Assembly (NCBI RefSeq): GCF_012489685.1
Contig: NC_080042.1
Coordinates: 75,459,093-75,523,092, forward strand
Length of the DNA stretch: 64,000 bases
From: Lotus japonicus
Taxonomy: Eukaryota > Streptophyta > Magnoliopsida > Fabales > Fabaceae
Direction of reading: 5' to 3'
Both the position numbers and the translations under genes were made by a program. Shown here piece by piece: positions 36,913 to 48,900 of this stretch. The number at the start of each line of letters is the position of its first letter. Position 1 is the first letter of the stretch. The notes under the pieces were generated by a model. That model saw only the letters and a list, made by a program, of their open reading frames with translations, was not told the DNA's origin and ran no database searches.

Positions 36913-39207
36913 TTAAGATGACAAACACCTCGTGTCTAAGTACAAAAGTTTGCTTTGAAGAGATGATTGATACTTAGGTGAAACAGCAGCCAAAATAACA
37001 AAGCAACTTAGGAGGGCAAGACCCAAACCTAAGCTATTAACAACAATGGACTCAGTGCTGTGTTTAGGTACATTTCTCTTTGTTTGTAATAATGTCAATT
37101 TCTCCAGCAATCCAGTTTCAGCAGTTGCTATTGCCAATCCATAAGTGTATAGTCCCAGGAAGATATGCCAAGGTAAGATCCTTATCCTCGCTGAACGCGC
37201 CTCTCCCCGGTGCCAAAAATTCAAGAACCCCATCAACCACTGCACATATATGGCGAAGATTATATAAGAGCTGACCTTCACTGTAAAATCAGCTCCAAAA
37301 TATAATCTCTTTTATTTTTATAGTGCAAATGGAAATATAATATTAGTAAATGATAAAATATTTTTTCCCCACCATAGGTATACTCCATAGGGAACCCTTG
37401 GAGTACTATCAACCATCAAAGCAGAGACCCCTCTCGACAGGGTTGTTTTTCATAAACATGGATCCAGGGATCGAACTTAAGACTGTAAGCTCAAGAAACC
37501 AGAGCCACTACCACTCTGAACATTGCTGGTAAAATGAATTATTACAGTGAAAATAAACGCTAGCTGTTACAAATTATTTAAACTTTGGTTGTTATTTTTG
37601 GTTTCATTTGATCCAACCTGGGATGAATGTAAACGACCGACACATTTCCAGAACCAAAGTGTATCTTTGTGCTCTTTTACCCCCCTTGAACAAGTGCTCT
37701 TGCTTAAAATAATATTCTATCCAATGTTTTATCACAGGGTACACTATTAATTAAGATAAGTGTAGGTTGCTTACATGTTACTAACATGGTATTGGTAGGA
37801 TCATTTCCTTATTTTTCAAATATTATATTATTATAATAAGCTCTAGTTGTAAAAACAATTATTATCATCAATTAAATTCAATTCTCATTATTTAAATTAA
37901 TTGTACTTTATAAAAAGTACACAACTAGAAATACAGTATCAATATCAAAAGTATTCGTTGAGTTCAAAACAATGACAAAAGGATTTTAAAAAATTATAAA
38001 TTATAAATATTTTTGTAGCATATTTTTTTATATACATTTTTTTATTAGACTACATACAAGTGACTAGAAAGTGAGTTAGGGGCTGAAATTCCACTTAATA
38101 ATATATCATATGTCAAAAAATTGTATTAAAAGTATCTTACTAACATTTGCAACAAGTATAGTTTTCTTACGGGACTTCGTCTAATGAATTTGTTTTTCAT
38201 GATTTCAAGAAAAATGGTGGGTTAACGCAATATATGTCTTCCTTCTAAAAACTAAAAAGAGACAGAGGGGCCACAATGTCATCATCAATATCAATTATCG
38301 AGCCCCTATTTATGAACATAGTGACATTATTGAATTCAGCTTAGTTAATTTTGCCAAAATAATTTCATTAAAAAACCAAAGATTGATTGAAAAGTAGACC
38401 AGCTTCATTAAAACAATTTATCCTGATTAATGAGCGCTATTAAGACATATATAACTGGATTACAATTGAGCATAGTTTTCAAAAGATTTTAATTAAGTTA
38501 AGAAAATATGAAGAAATAATCCTGGAAGAATATGAAGATGAATTAATTACCTGAGCTCCAAAGAGGGATACACAAAGCAAACCCATCCATGAATGTAGGC
38601 TATAGAAATTAGCCACAATCCCATTCTGTCCCTGAAATTTAGTCCAAATCCCAAAGATCCCAGAAGTCAAAGCCACCCCTTGAAGACACAAGTGCACTGA
38701 TTTCTTCAAGCTCCTAGACCCAGGTAACCATCTATGCACCAAGATTGCTGCACAGCATTTCATTTTCAAATTACAAAAAATCACCTAATGACCAATAACA
38801 TGATATAATGTATCACATTTCAGGGTTTCTCTGATAATTAAAACTAGTTTCTAGCTAATTAATTAAGCTTACCTTCTCCACTTAAGATGATAAATCCAAT
38901 GACCATCAAAAGAGGATGAAGAATCTGCAGTAAAAAAACACACAGGAAAAAGGAAGCTCCTTTAGCTAGCTAATTGGAAAAAGGTAACTTTCTAATCAGG
39001 GAATGAAGAAAGGAAGTAATGCAGAAAAAAAGAGCAAGTTGTGGTGTGTACTGCATAGATGAGGTCTTGTTGGGAAAGGGAGTGAGTGAGGAAGCTGGAT
39101 TTGAAGGCAAGAGCCCAGAAGAGAACAAGCAGTGCTACTGTGAGCCCTGAAATTCTTGCAAAGAAGAGGAGAGGTACTGATGGGAGTGTGGGAGAGAGAT
39201 TGGCCAT
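36913..39207 (-). CDS. Cytochrome b561, transmembrane ascorbate ferrireductase
   Basis: Four exons (39207-39052, 38924-38873, 38747-38551, 37239-36913) join in frame to 243 residues, close to Arabidopsis At1g26100. Six hydrophobic segments are visible. The four heme-ligand histidines fall at His55 (ILHPLLMV), His88 (KKSVHLCL), His121 (YSLHSWMG) and His160 (LPWHIFLG). The spacings 33, 33 and 39 fit the two-heme b561 fold. The family moves electrons from ascorbate across a membrane, often tonoplast or plasma membrane, to monodehydroascorbate or Fe(III). The SINE-like element at 37360-37535 lies in intron 3. The ATG at 39207 precedes a hydrophobic N-terminus. Confidence 0.93.
37360..37535 (-). 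repeat. tRNA-derived SINE in intron 3 of the b561 gene
   Basis: On the minus strand a box A-like AGAGTGGTAGTGGCTC and a box B-like GTTCGATCCC lie in order, and the element ends in a short A tail (T-run at plus 37361-37367). The target-site duplication is only weakly visible. Confidence 0.55.
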
Positions 39208-39609
39208 AAGAAGTGGTGGTTGGTGTTGGTGTTGGTATCTCTGTGTACTCTACTGAGAGATGCCGACAACTCTGTTCTAGATCCACCTTGGTATGTGACT
39301 GTGTACTGATTTCAGTGGTAAAGTGAGTGCTGTACTAAAGGGGTTTTAGGGAAATTAAATAACTATATGTTAAAGGGTTATTTTATTTAGCTTATATGTG
39401 ATTCTTTTAGGAAATTAGATGTATGACACTACATAAGTTTAAGTTTACACGTAATTATCCATTCATCATAATTTAAGTTTGTCTTTTTGTATGGTTGTAT
39501 TGAAAATAAGGCTTGAATCCTAAAAAAATATTATTTGTTTCTGAAATATCAGAATAGTTATGGATCTAATTGTCTTTTCATTTATCATTTAATATTATGA
39601 TTAGTTTAA

Positions 39610-40370
39610 AAAAAATCTCACATTAAGAAGAATATGGTACAAAGGCTAATACATCAATCTAAATAAGAGAAGAGAGTATGGAGGGACTTCTTTAATACTA
39701 ACAACATTGTTCAAACGAAAAGAAAGCCTAACTAAATATTAAATAACTAGCAATGAAATTGCCAAAATGACAACAAACAAAATTTGAAAAATATCAAAAC
39801 AAGAAAACAAATTCCTACAATCACAAATAATAGAAGTAAAATAAGAATTATTCTTGGGATGATGCTTCCAACCCTCAAACAATTAAAGACAATCAGTTCC
39901 AAAACATACCCTTCTGAAACAAAGGTCTGAAGTCATAGAAAAGTGCTCACATGAAGCAAAGGGCATTCGCTATAATTGGAGACAAAACCTCCACCAATGT
40001 TGACGTTGTTGCCGCCAACTCTTCCCCATGCTCATCCCTAACAATGAAACCAAAATTTGCCAAGCTCAAAGGAGAGATAGGTGCATCAAAATTAAATTAT
40101 GATCTGGATGAATAAGTAGACACTAAGAAACAAGCCATGAACTCATGCATGTGACACTCACGATCAAGACGAAGACCAAGGGGAGAAGTGAACCATGCAC
40201 ATCCCTTTGATCACAGAAATAAAAAACAAAGCATAGTGAATTGACTCCTTAATTGTGAGGCATAATGGACACAAATGATCAACCCTTAAACCACGATGAT
40301 GTAGCTTAGCTCGCATCGGGAGAAGATCTAAGCAATTTCGCCAACCTTTTTTTTTTCACAGCGAGGGATC
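39610..40370 (-). pseudogene. LINE (L1-type) zf-RVT and RNase H remnant
   Basis: On the minus strand a broken frame reads WRNCLDLLPMRAKLHHRG, then VDHLCPLCL: the zinc-binding zf-RVT motif after LINE reverse transcriptases. Further on, LANFGFIVRDEHGEEL and EVLSPIIANA match the RNase H tail of plant L1 elements, and the C-terminal RNase H end (FGTDCL, later IICDCRNLF) follows after frame changes. Stops and frameshifts are frequent and the reverse transcriptase core is absent, so it is dead. Confidence 0.75.
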
Positions 40371-41574
40371 ATGTTAGTGCCACAATTTATGCCAAGTCTC
40401 GTAGGAATGGTCTACATGGACAAGGACGAACCAATCGATGAAACCTTCTTAGATGCGGATAAACTGGTATTCCAATCTTATAGAATAGATCATGTCTAGA
40501 TTATGAGGCCAACATAATAAATCCTCTTTTTTTTAAAATCACAAGTAAAGGTTTATATATCTCCTTCTTCTTGCGTTGAGTTTAAATTTTGTATTCTAGT
40601 ATAGATTTATTTTTAAATTATTTTTATACATAAGTTAATTAATAGTATTTTAATAAAACTAGTGAGTAATGGTGGGACCGTGGGACCATGGAGGGAGAGG
40701 TGGCAGAAGAGGTTTGGACTTTGGAGAGAGTGTGAGGATTTAAGCGAGCTTATACGGATACAAGGATAGAAGAACTATCAAAGTTTAGCGTCGACCAAGC
40801 TGACACTAATATGTTTTTGCTTACATAGTTAAGCCGTGGATCTTACTGCACTAAACTGTGAGTCTTCAGGAAAATGTACCTGCAAATTTACTATCCGAAC
40901 CTAACATATAGTTGCTTCTTAAATACGTACTTTTGCCCTTAAATAAGTTGCTTTGGCTGTCATTCGTCTCTTCATTTAAAATATGAACCTATAATAAGTT
41001 GGATTATTCAGTTGTCTAGTGTTTCTGGCTTGAGTTTATATGAGGCAAGTTAGACTCTTGCATATAAATAAAGAAATCAGTCTCCTAGCAGAAAATAGAA
41101 TACATAGTCAAAAGTTCAAACTAAGTGTACATGCTGATCAGACCATTTTTATTTAACCTGACAAATGTACATGAAATTGAAGTTGTGACTTCATATGAAT
41201 AGTGAAAGTGATGCTAATGAGTAATGGAACATCCAAACTAATTAGACAGTCATCCTGAATATTTTATGAATGTAAGTTCAACAGTCAAATATAAGTATAC
41301 TATTTATTCATTATAATATTTGGTTTGATTTTTCAGCCTGCAGATCAAGAAATAATTAGCTCATCATGTGAGACTAGTACTACCCAAGGTAAACAGGAGT
41401 TATTTGCTTTGTGTTAGAGCTGGTGGAGGATAACTTCTTGGTATAGAGCAAGAAATTTCATCTCATAATGCATCTGATTAACCAAGGTGCTTCCAAAATT
41501 CCTACCAGAAATTATTATTTAAAGTAATGGTTCTTGTGAATCAGTTGATGGCGAACTTCTACCCAATCAAAGTA

Positions 41575-41765
41575 TAAGATACAACAGGTGGTCAGTTCAA
41601 GTTGATACATGCTTAATTCTCATTAAACAATGTTTCGTATTTAAGTTTCATATATGGGAGAAGAATCTGCTAGGAGAACTAGCTCCAACAAAATGTAGAT
41701 GCTCTCAATTCGACCAAGTTGTTTCTCATGGAGATACTCATGCTATAACAACCAAATTTTGAGTT
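41575..41765 (+). repeat. Diverged SINE copy, same family as 43879-44082
   Basis: Blocks align in order with the SINE in the dioxygenase intron: GTTCAAGTTGATACATGCTTAATTC against GTTCAAGTGATACATGTTTAATTC, and GGAGAACTAGCTCCAAC against GGAGAGCAAGCCCCACT. It is more diverged, and no target-site duplication was found. Confidence 0.6.
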
Positions 41766-42108
41766 TCTTGACCAAAGTTTAGGGATGATTACTATGAACT
41801 TTGTCGTTGGTTTTACTTTTACTAGGACTTTGGAGGATTATAATTAATTGGTTACATCAATTTTTTGGCCTGTACGTCAACTTTGCACTACATTCAAATG
41901 GTTTATAATGTCCATGTGGCATTTAGCAGTTTCATACCTTGGAACCAAAGCCAAAATAATGTTTTAAAAAAAGGCCAATCCAAATAAAAAAGAACTAGGA
42001 AACTAAATTCCTTGCAAAACATAAGAACAGTTAGATAACAACAAGAAGAAGAATCCTCAAAGCCAGCCTCGTGTTACATCAACATATAAATTTTTAACAC
42101 CAACCATT

Positions 42109-42120
42109 GCTATATAAATA
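42109..42120 (+). promoter_or_regulatory. Probable TATA box of the dioxygenase gene
   Basis: GCTATATAAATA lies about 70-80 bases before the ATG at 42189. A start site about 30 bases downstream would leave a leader of roughly 40 bases. Confidence 0.6.
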
Positions 42121-42188
42121 GGTAATCCCTCATAAGTAAATATCACTTAACATACAAGCATTTGATATCAGAGAAAGGTGGCAGAAAG

Positions 42189-44478
42189 ATGGAGTTTTCT
42201 TGCAAGGACTTCAAGGTGGGTAACGTTGAAGGAGAAAAAGTACTAGATGGTGAAACCATTCCCTTGGTGCTGAAACCTTCAGAGCCTAACAAGAGTGACT
42301 TAGCATCCTTGCTATTGGGTCTGAAGAACAAGAAAGATTGGTTTGAACAAATGATCATCAAGAACAGTGCTGTCCTGCTTCGCGGTTTCGATGTGAAGAA
42401 TGCTGAGGACTTCAATGAAATCATTGAAACCTGTGGATGGGAAGACATTCGGTATGTTGGACCGGCACCTCGCACACATGTTTACAAGAGGGTTTGGACT
42501 GCCAATGAAGGACCCCTCTCAGAGTTCATTTATTATCATCATGAAATGGTTTTGGTAAGTCAAAATTATCATACTGATATCAGCACCATGATTATGTCAT
42601 TTAACTAGTTTCCTGATATCAAAATCATCATATTCAAAGAATCATTTCAAATAAATCTTTCCAAACAGTTTTCCTTTACTTTTATAATGTGTTCTTGGTA
42701 ACTCTCAACTCAGTTAATCACTTAAGCAGCATATGATCACAGAGAATGATAAAAAGAACAAAATTTGAGATCAAAATGCAATACAGAGATTTTTTTCACT
42801 TAATGAATTCCATTAGTGAATCTGATTGATCCTTTTTTGGGAACAATCTTAACAAACATTTGACCAGATATGAGCACATTAGAAGTATGTAAAAATGTAC
42901 ATAAGTTTAGCATGACAAGATTCTCTGAATATACCTCTACTTATGATATAAAATGTATTCATACTATGTCATGTTCTCCGTAGCTTTGGTCACACCAATG
43001 GGGGCAGAAAGTGATGATGTGATTTGAACTAAGACTATTGATTTTTTTAATGTACATCTTTGAATTGATTCGGCATCCTACAACGTATATCAATATGTAT
43101 AACTTTTTATTATTTTATAATTCAGCTTCTTACATCATCATACAACTTCTTCTAGAGCAATCAAAACTGTGATTCAATGAAAAAAAATTATAATTAAATT
43201 GGGCCAATTATTTGCATTTCCTATGGAGATTAACTTTCCCTTTGTGTGTTTTTAACAAAATGGGGGATTCAAATAACCAGTTTAAGGATAATCCCAAGAA
43301 AGTGATACTCTTTTGTGAGACACCTCCCCCTGAAGGAGGAGAGACCCCTTTTGTTCCAAGCTTCCGAGTGACAGAAAAGATGCTGAAGGAGTTCCCAGAA
43401 GAGGTGAAGTTGATGGAAGAGAAGGGTTTGAAGTATTCATTCACAGCTCTTAGTAATAACAATACTGGTTCCATGAGAGGTAGAGGGTGGCAGGATGCCT
43501 TTGGGACCTCAGATCCCATTGAAGCTGAGAAAAGGTATATTTTTCCTTCAAACACCTAAATTCAATGCCCACTAATTTTGCACATGCATGTTGAGTCCAT
43601 AACGTGTGTCATATCCATCCAGGTCTCTAAATTTCCAATTTAAGAAACATACTAATAGTCATTGAAGCCAGCTATTAATGCAGCTTAGTAGAATCTCAGC
43701 ATGAATCTTAGCCATAAATAGAGCAGCATGAATCTCATTGAAGCCATACTATATAGTAGATCAATAAGCTGCATTAATAGTCATGATAGTTATCTATCTA
43801 TATAAATGTGTCTACTTATTCTTAAATATGAATTTAATTAGTGAAAATCTCTATATGCCATCATTTGTGGCTTGGCCAACCAATCAGTGGTTGGTTCAAG
43901 TGATACATGTTTAATTCTTCTTAAGCAAGATCTCATGTTCGAGTCTTGTGTATGGAAAACCCTCCACTGGGAGAGCAAGCCCCACTAGAATGAGGACATT
44001 CTCGACTCAAACATGATTGTCTCTCTTAGTCGGCTTGAACAAAATTGTCTCTAATGGAGGATACATGTGTTGAAGAAAAAAATGTGGTTTGGCCATTGAA
44101 TCCTACATGTTTTGATTAAAACATTTTTGCAGGGTGAACGCTCTAGGAATGGAAGTGGAGTGGCTTGAAGATGGTGGGATGAAGACAATTATTGGACCAA
44201 GAAATTTAACAAGGGTATTTGAAGGAAGGAAAGAAAGAAGAATGTGGTATAACACAATAGTAGGCATGCACGGGAAGGAGTTCAGCTCGGCCACAATGGC
44301 AGATGGAACAGAGATTCCAGAACATGTAGTGAAAAGGTGTGGAGAGATCATTGAAGAAGAAAGCATACAATTCAAGTGGGAGAAAGGAGATGTTCTCTTC
44401 TTTGATAACTATGCTTTGCTTCATGGTAGAAGGCCTTCCCTTCCTCCCAGAAAAGTGCTGGTTGCTACATGCAAGTAA
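42189..44478 (+). CDS. TauD/TfdA-like Fe(II)/2-oxoglutarate dioxygenase (At3g21360-like)
   Basis: Three exons (42189-42554, 43281-43534, 44133-44478) give 321 residues, close to the 330 of Arabidopsis At3g21360 (clavaminate synthase-like). The fold's iron-binding triad is visible: His117-x-Glu119 in YYHHEM and a distal His304 in LLHGRR, with a downstream Arg in PPRK that would hold 2-oxoglutarate. Other family blocks are SAVLLRGF, GPAPRTHVYKRVWTANE, GGETPFV and GRGWQDAF. Glu in the HxE position, where many relatives have Asp, is also seen in the plant clade I recall. The physiological substrate is unknown to me. The ATG at 42189 was preferred because the upstream open frame lacks an ATG. Intron 2 holds a SINE with target-site duplications. 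Confidence 0.9.
43866..44095 (+). mobile_element. tRNA-derived SINE with 13-bp target-site duplication
   Basis: The element (43879-44082) has a box A-like CAGTGGTTGGTTCAAGTG, a box B-like TGTTCGAGTCT about 40 bases on and a final A-run. It is flanked by TGTGGCTTGGCCA (43866-43878) and TGTGGTTTGGCCA (44083-44095), which differ at one base. It sits in intron 2 of the dioxygenase gene, in the same direction as transcription, and stops about 37 bases before the exon 3 acceptor. Confidence 0.85.
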
Positions 44479-45929
44479 TTTCAGAGATTGTTGTGTTGGT
44501 ACTTGGAATATATATATATGCCAAGAGAGAAACGGTGGAGAAAATAATAGCTATATATGAATAAGTGTGTCATTCACCAATATATAATCATGGTCACTTT
44601 TATATACTTCATCGAATAAAAGTATTCTCTATGCAGAACTATATTTGAAGGACTCACCATTGAGAATAGAAGTGTTCTCTAAGCTTTACAAATGATAGTA
44701 TATTCATGATGAATAGTGAATACAGTACATATTAAATGTATGAAGTATAAATCATCCATAATGTAACCAGAGAAACATTTTCTAAAAACAAAATTTAAGA
44801 TATTTACTAAATGTAGTTAGCCAAAAACCGTAAATTCTTCAAATAAACCAACAAAGTATGGCAAGTACATCCCAAAGTGGAAAACAAACCACCAAATCAC
44901 ACCCAAAAAACTAAAAACCTCAAAGGTATCACAACAAAAGAAGAAAATATCCAACCAACAAGATCTCAAAAACCCACAAAGCCTAAAACTCCCACTCTAA
45001 AACTTTCCAACACAAAATATCAGTTTAACATACGTGAAAGTTTAAATTTAGTGCAAGATCTCATTTTCATTTCTAAAAAAATAAATTTTTCATCAGTTTA
45101 GAGGGTTGAAATTTTATATTTCAAACGAAATTCAGGTTTGGAAAAATAAAAATAAAGTTTTAAAAATAAAAAAAAAACAGATTTCACAACTTGAGTTATA
45201 GGGATATAGAGCATTTAGTAGATGAAATTATATTATATTTAGAGTAAAAAAAATTCATATATGATATCTTATTTGTAAGAAAGAACATAATAAGTACACG
45301 AATGAAATGTTTTTCACTGAAAAGGTAACTTAAGTTTATTAAAAAATGCAACAAATGTGATATCTTTCAAAATATTTTCACAAGACACAAAATTGTTGTT
45401 AAAAGCTTTCTAAATTTTGTTTGACCTCTACTGTACCACAGAAGATCAGTTTGATCTATCCCTAGAAAAGGGCGAATAAAATAAAGGATTGATTTTAAAT
45501 ATAATTCATGCATGTATGAATAGCTTAAACTGGAGGGATATCAATCACTCCCATACCTGCACAAAACCGACTCCAACAACAGCAACTTGCATTGACAATG
45601 CAAATACTATTGACAGGAAACCAGAAACGAATTATTGACGAAACGCTCACAAGCATAATAAACAATGCACCGCAATAAATTTAGTCTAAACTTCCCTGTT
45701 GATATAAGCTAAATCAAATGGTATAAGTTCACCATTCCATCAAACTAAGCGGCTGGGTAGAGGAGTCACAAGGCGGTAACAGGTAACATGACAAGAAAAG
45801 GATGTCCGACTTACTCGGCGAAACAAACATAAAGGAAAACACAATAACCAAACATGGTCTATAACATAAGTACTGAGCTTTATTGGGACTCTGCCTTGGC
45901 TCTTATTCTCCACCATGACTAAACAAAAA
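44479..45929. other. Intergenic between convergent dioxygenase and DCP5
   Basis: AT-rich 3' flanks. No gene or recognisable repeat is seen. Confidence 0.5.
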
Positions 45930-48900
45930 CTAACCAGCACGGAAAGGCCCACGGCCCCTTCCTCTTCCATAATAGCCAAACCCTCCTCCTCTTCCATAAA
46001 AACCACCTCGAGTACGTCCACCACGGAAAGGCCCACCACGGCCCCCTCGACCACCACCACGGTACCTCGCAGAATCACCAAATGTCTGTACCCCAAATCA
46101 GCAAATGAATTGAACATAGTTCTTAAATAGATTAGAAGGAATATGAAAATTACCTCAGTATCAATCTTAATCTGTTCAGAGTATCTAGTCCTTCCGTTCT
46201 GTGAAGCATTATCACTCACATTGCTCGAGAGCGAATCAAAGAAATCATCCTTGTTATAAACAGGCTGCAACAACCATGAATAGCAGTCAAAGCCATAAGT
46301 CTGACAGCAAAGATATGTTCATGGAATAACTGAATGCACATCAAGTTGCACACAAGATAAGATTACCTTAACCTCAGCATTTGATGAGTCATCATTGTCT
46401 TCTTCTTCATTGTAATCTTCATCAAAAGCATTTTCTTCCCCATCTTTATCTTTTGAATGAGACTTATTGCTTTTACCAAGATGGCCCCATACTTCATCCT
46501 TTTTGAATTTCTCATTCATTGCCGTGAAATCAAAATCTTCAGTGAATTTTGTGACTGGACGAAAGCCCTGCAAAGCATTACTTTTTCATGACTGGATATT
46601 CCAATAATAAATATTTTTTGGAAAGACCAATATTTTTTGCAAACTAACCACGTAAAAGTCCTTCTGGCATATTTATTTAGCTAATCTTAGTTGACCAACA
46701 ATGATTTAAAACAAACACACATGGAATAAGTTTCACTATTTACTTATAATGAGTGAAAAGGGTTGTGAAGTCCTAAACTTAAAACTAACAACAGACAACC
46801 CCTCCCACCTAGTCACAACCCCACTCCGAAAAGAAAAACTTCAACACTCTAGTCTTCCAACAAGTTCAGTCATGTATAAGGGGGTTCAAAATCATCCAAA
46901 AAACAGGGGGTTCGAAATTATGCATAATAAAGGGGGTTCAAACCTACATATTAAATGCAACACAATAAGCAGAACATTACCGCAGTTCCTCTTCCTCTTC
47001 CTCGTCCTCTATAGTTGTAGCCGCCATAATGAGTTTGGATTGGAGCTCCACCAGCCTTAAGAAAGTAAAACCAAATGTCAAAAGTCCTTCTCAATCAAAA
47101 GAATAGATGCTAAAGAAATTAATAGAATAAATTATCCATGCTTGCGGTCTAGGCATGACTGACAGGGTGCTATATTTGTTAGGTAAAATAAGAAAACAAA
47201 CAAGTTGAGAAAGGCACATCAATCATCATAACTCATGTATGGCAGTTTGCCAATTAAAATCATTGACAACTAGACCTAGTACTGCTTTAAATTCTCTGCA
47301 AAAAAAACACAAAAGATAGGGGCTGGGATGAAAAATGTGCATATGAAGACCATCTAAAATTACAGAGCACGATTTCCACATATTACAGTACATGCAAAAC
47401 CAAAGGGCTTTTTAATCTATAATGCAAAGATAGGGGTGCAGTCCTTCCATACAGGTCCTGTAGACAGCCATCTAGGTATTGGATACAGCAATTTTCAATA
47501 TTTAAGGTATGAGTTGGTTATGTATCTATCTATCTAGATATGGTAGCATTGTATGAAAGACAAAAATACATAAATTTCAAAGCATAACAAAATATAGAGT
47601 TAAATATTTGTAGATTGAAGTGAAATTACTACAGTACAAGAATTAAACCAAACTCAGAATATTAAAGCAAAAAAAGAAACTTGTTAAAATGGGTCTGATT
47701 GAGTAAGGAGAAAAATGAGAATGGGGGAAAACCTAACTTCAACTGAAAACAATGGATTAGCTAGTAATCAGACCATCCCCAAGACATACTCAGGAATAGC
47801 CAGCTTAATCAGAACCATATCCAAGCCACGGATCCATTTTTTATTTTTAAGAGTTTTAAAACATACTTCATAAGTGTTCAGCTTGAAAAATGGAGTATCC
47901 ATACATTAGAAGGTGTGTGTGTGTGTGTGTACTGTGTAAATGAAACTGTATAAAGATAAGAATGATACCCGGAAATTGGGCCTTGAATTTACTGGCAATG
48001 GCAGTATCGGTGGCTGAGTTTCAGCAGAAACTGGCCGAGATGGCTCAGCAGATGATGTTGAAGACACTTGAACCACTTCAACATCCTTATTAGGTGCCTG
48101 TGAAGGCTGAGCATACGAAACTTTAGTTGGTCCAGGCTGCAATAATTGACCTGGGGTTACCAGAGCAGGGGCTGGTGTGTCTGTATGGATAGAATGAGAT
48201 GATCCAACAACTGCAGGAGAGAACTGTGACACAGTTTGATTTGGCAAACCTGAACCTGAAATTGCATTAGGTTTGCTGGAGACTGGTGGTGTTAAAGCAG
48301 AAGAGAACTGTGATACAGTTTGGTATGGCAAGCTTGAACCAGAAATCACATTAGGTTTGCTGGAGACCGGGGGCATTAAAGCAGGAGAGAACTGTGATAC
48401 AGTTTGATATAGCAAACCTGAGCCTGAAATTGCATTAGGTTTGCTGGAGACCGGTGGCACTATAGCATTTACATCTGGACCAGAATTGGTCAATGGGGTC
48501 AGTGATGGAAAGTTAGAAGCTAGCGAAACTGCTGAAGTTGAAACATTTGTTGCCTTGTTGGCTAATGCAACTGGCAAAATTTCTGAAGCTAGGGTAGCAG
48601 AAGGTGCAGGAGGCAATGCAGAAGGTGCGCGAGGCAATGCAGAAGGTGCAGGAGACAATGCCGCAGGTGCAGGAGGCAATGCAGAAGGTGCAGGAGGAAA
48701 ATTTAACAGAGGTAAAGAAGCAGATGTTACACTGGTTGTGCTTGTACTCGCAGGTAGCAAAGAAGATGGCAATTCCGGCAAATTAGAAGATACAGCCGGT
48801 GAAGAGAGACTAAAATTGGGGTACTGCATAGGCTGCTGAATAGATGAATGCATTGCTAAACCAGGTGGTGGTCGAAGCAAAGGTTGCTGGTGTAAATGAG

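Larger units (their letters stand above)
39208..42188. other. Intergenic; b561 and dioxygenase promoters, LINE and SINE remnants
   Basis: No intact gene is present. It holds the LINE pseudogene at 39610-40370, a SINE copy at about 41575-41760 and the dioxygenase promoter. The rest is AT-rich spacer. Confidence 0.5.

Noticed and set aside
42143..42475. Minus-strand frame of 110 codons
   Set aside because: Antisense to dioxygenase exon 1, with no domain.
45915..46130. Thr/Ser-rich plus-strand frame
   Set aside because: Antisense of the DCP5 RGG tail.
47914..47930. GT dinucleotide repeat
   Set aside because: Ordinary microsatellite in a DCP5 intron.
48441..48839. Plus-strand frame with repeated Ala-Gly-Gly units
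   Set aside because: Antisense of the repeated Ala-Pro linker of DCP5.
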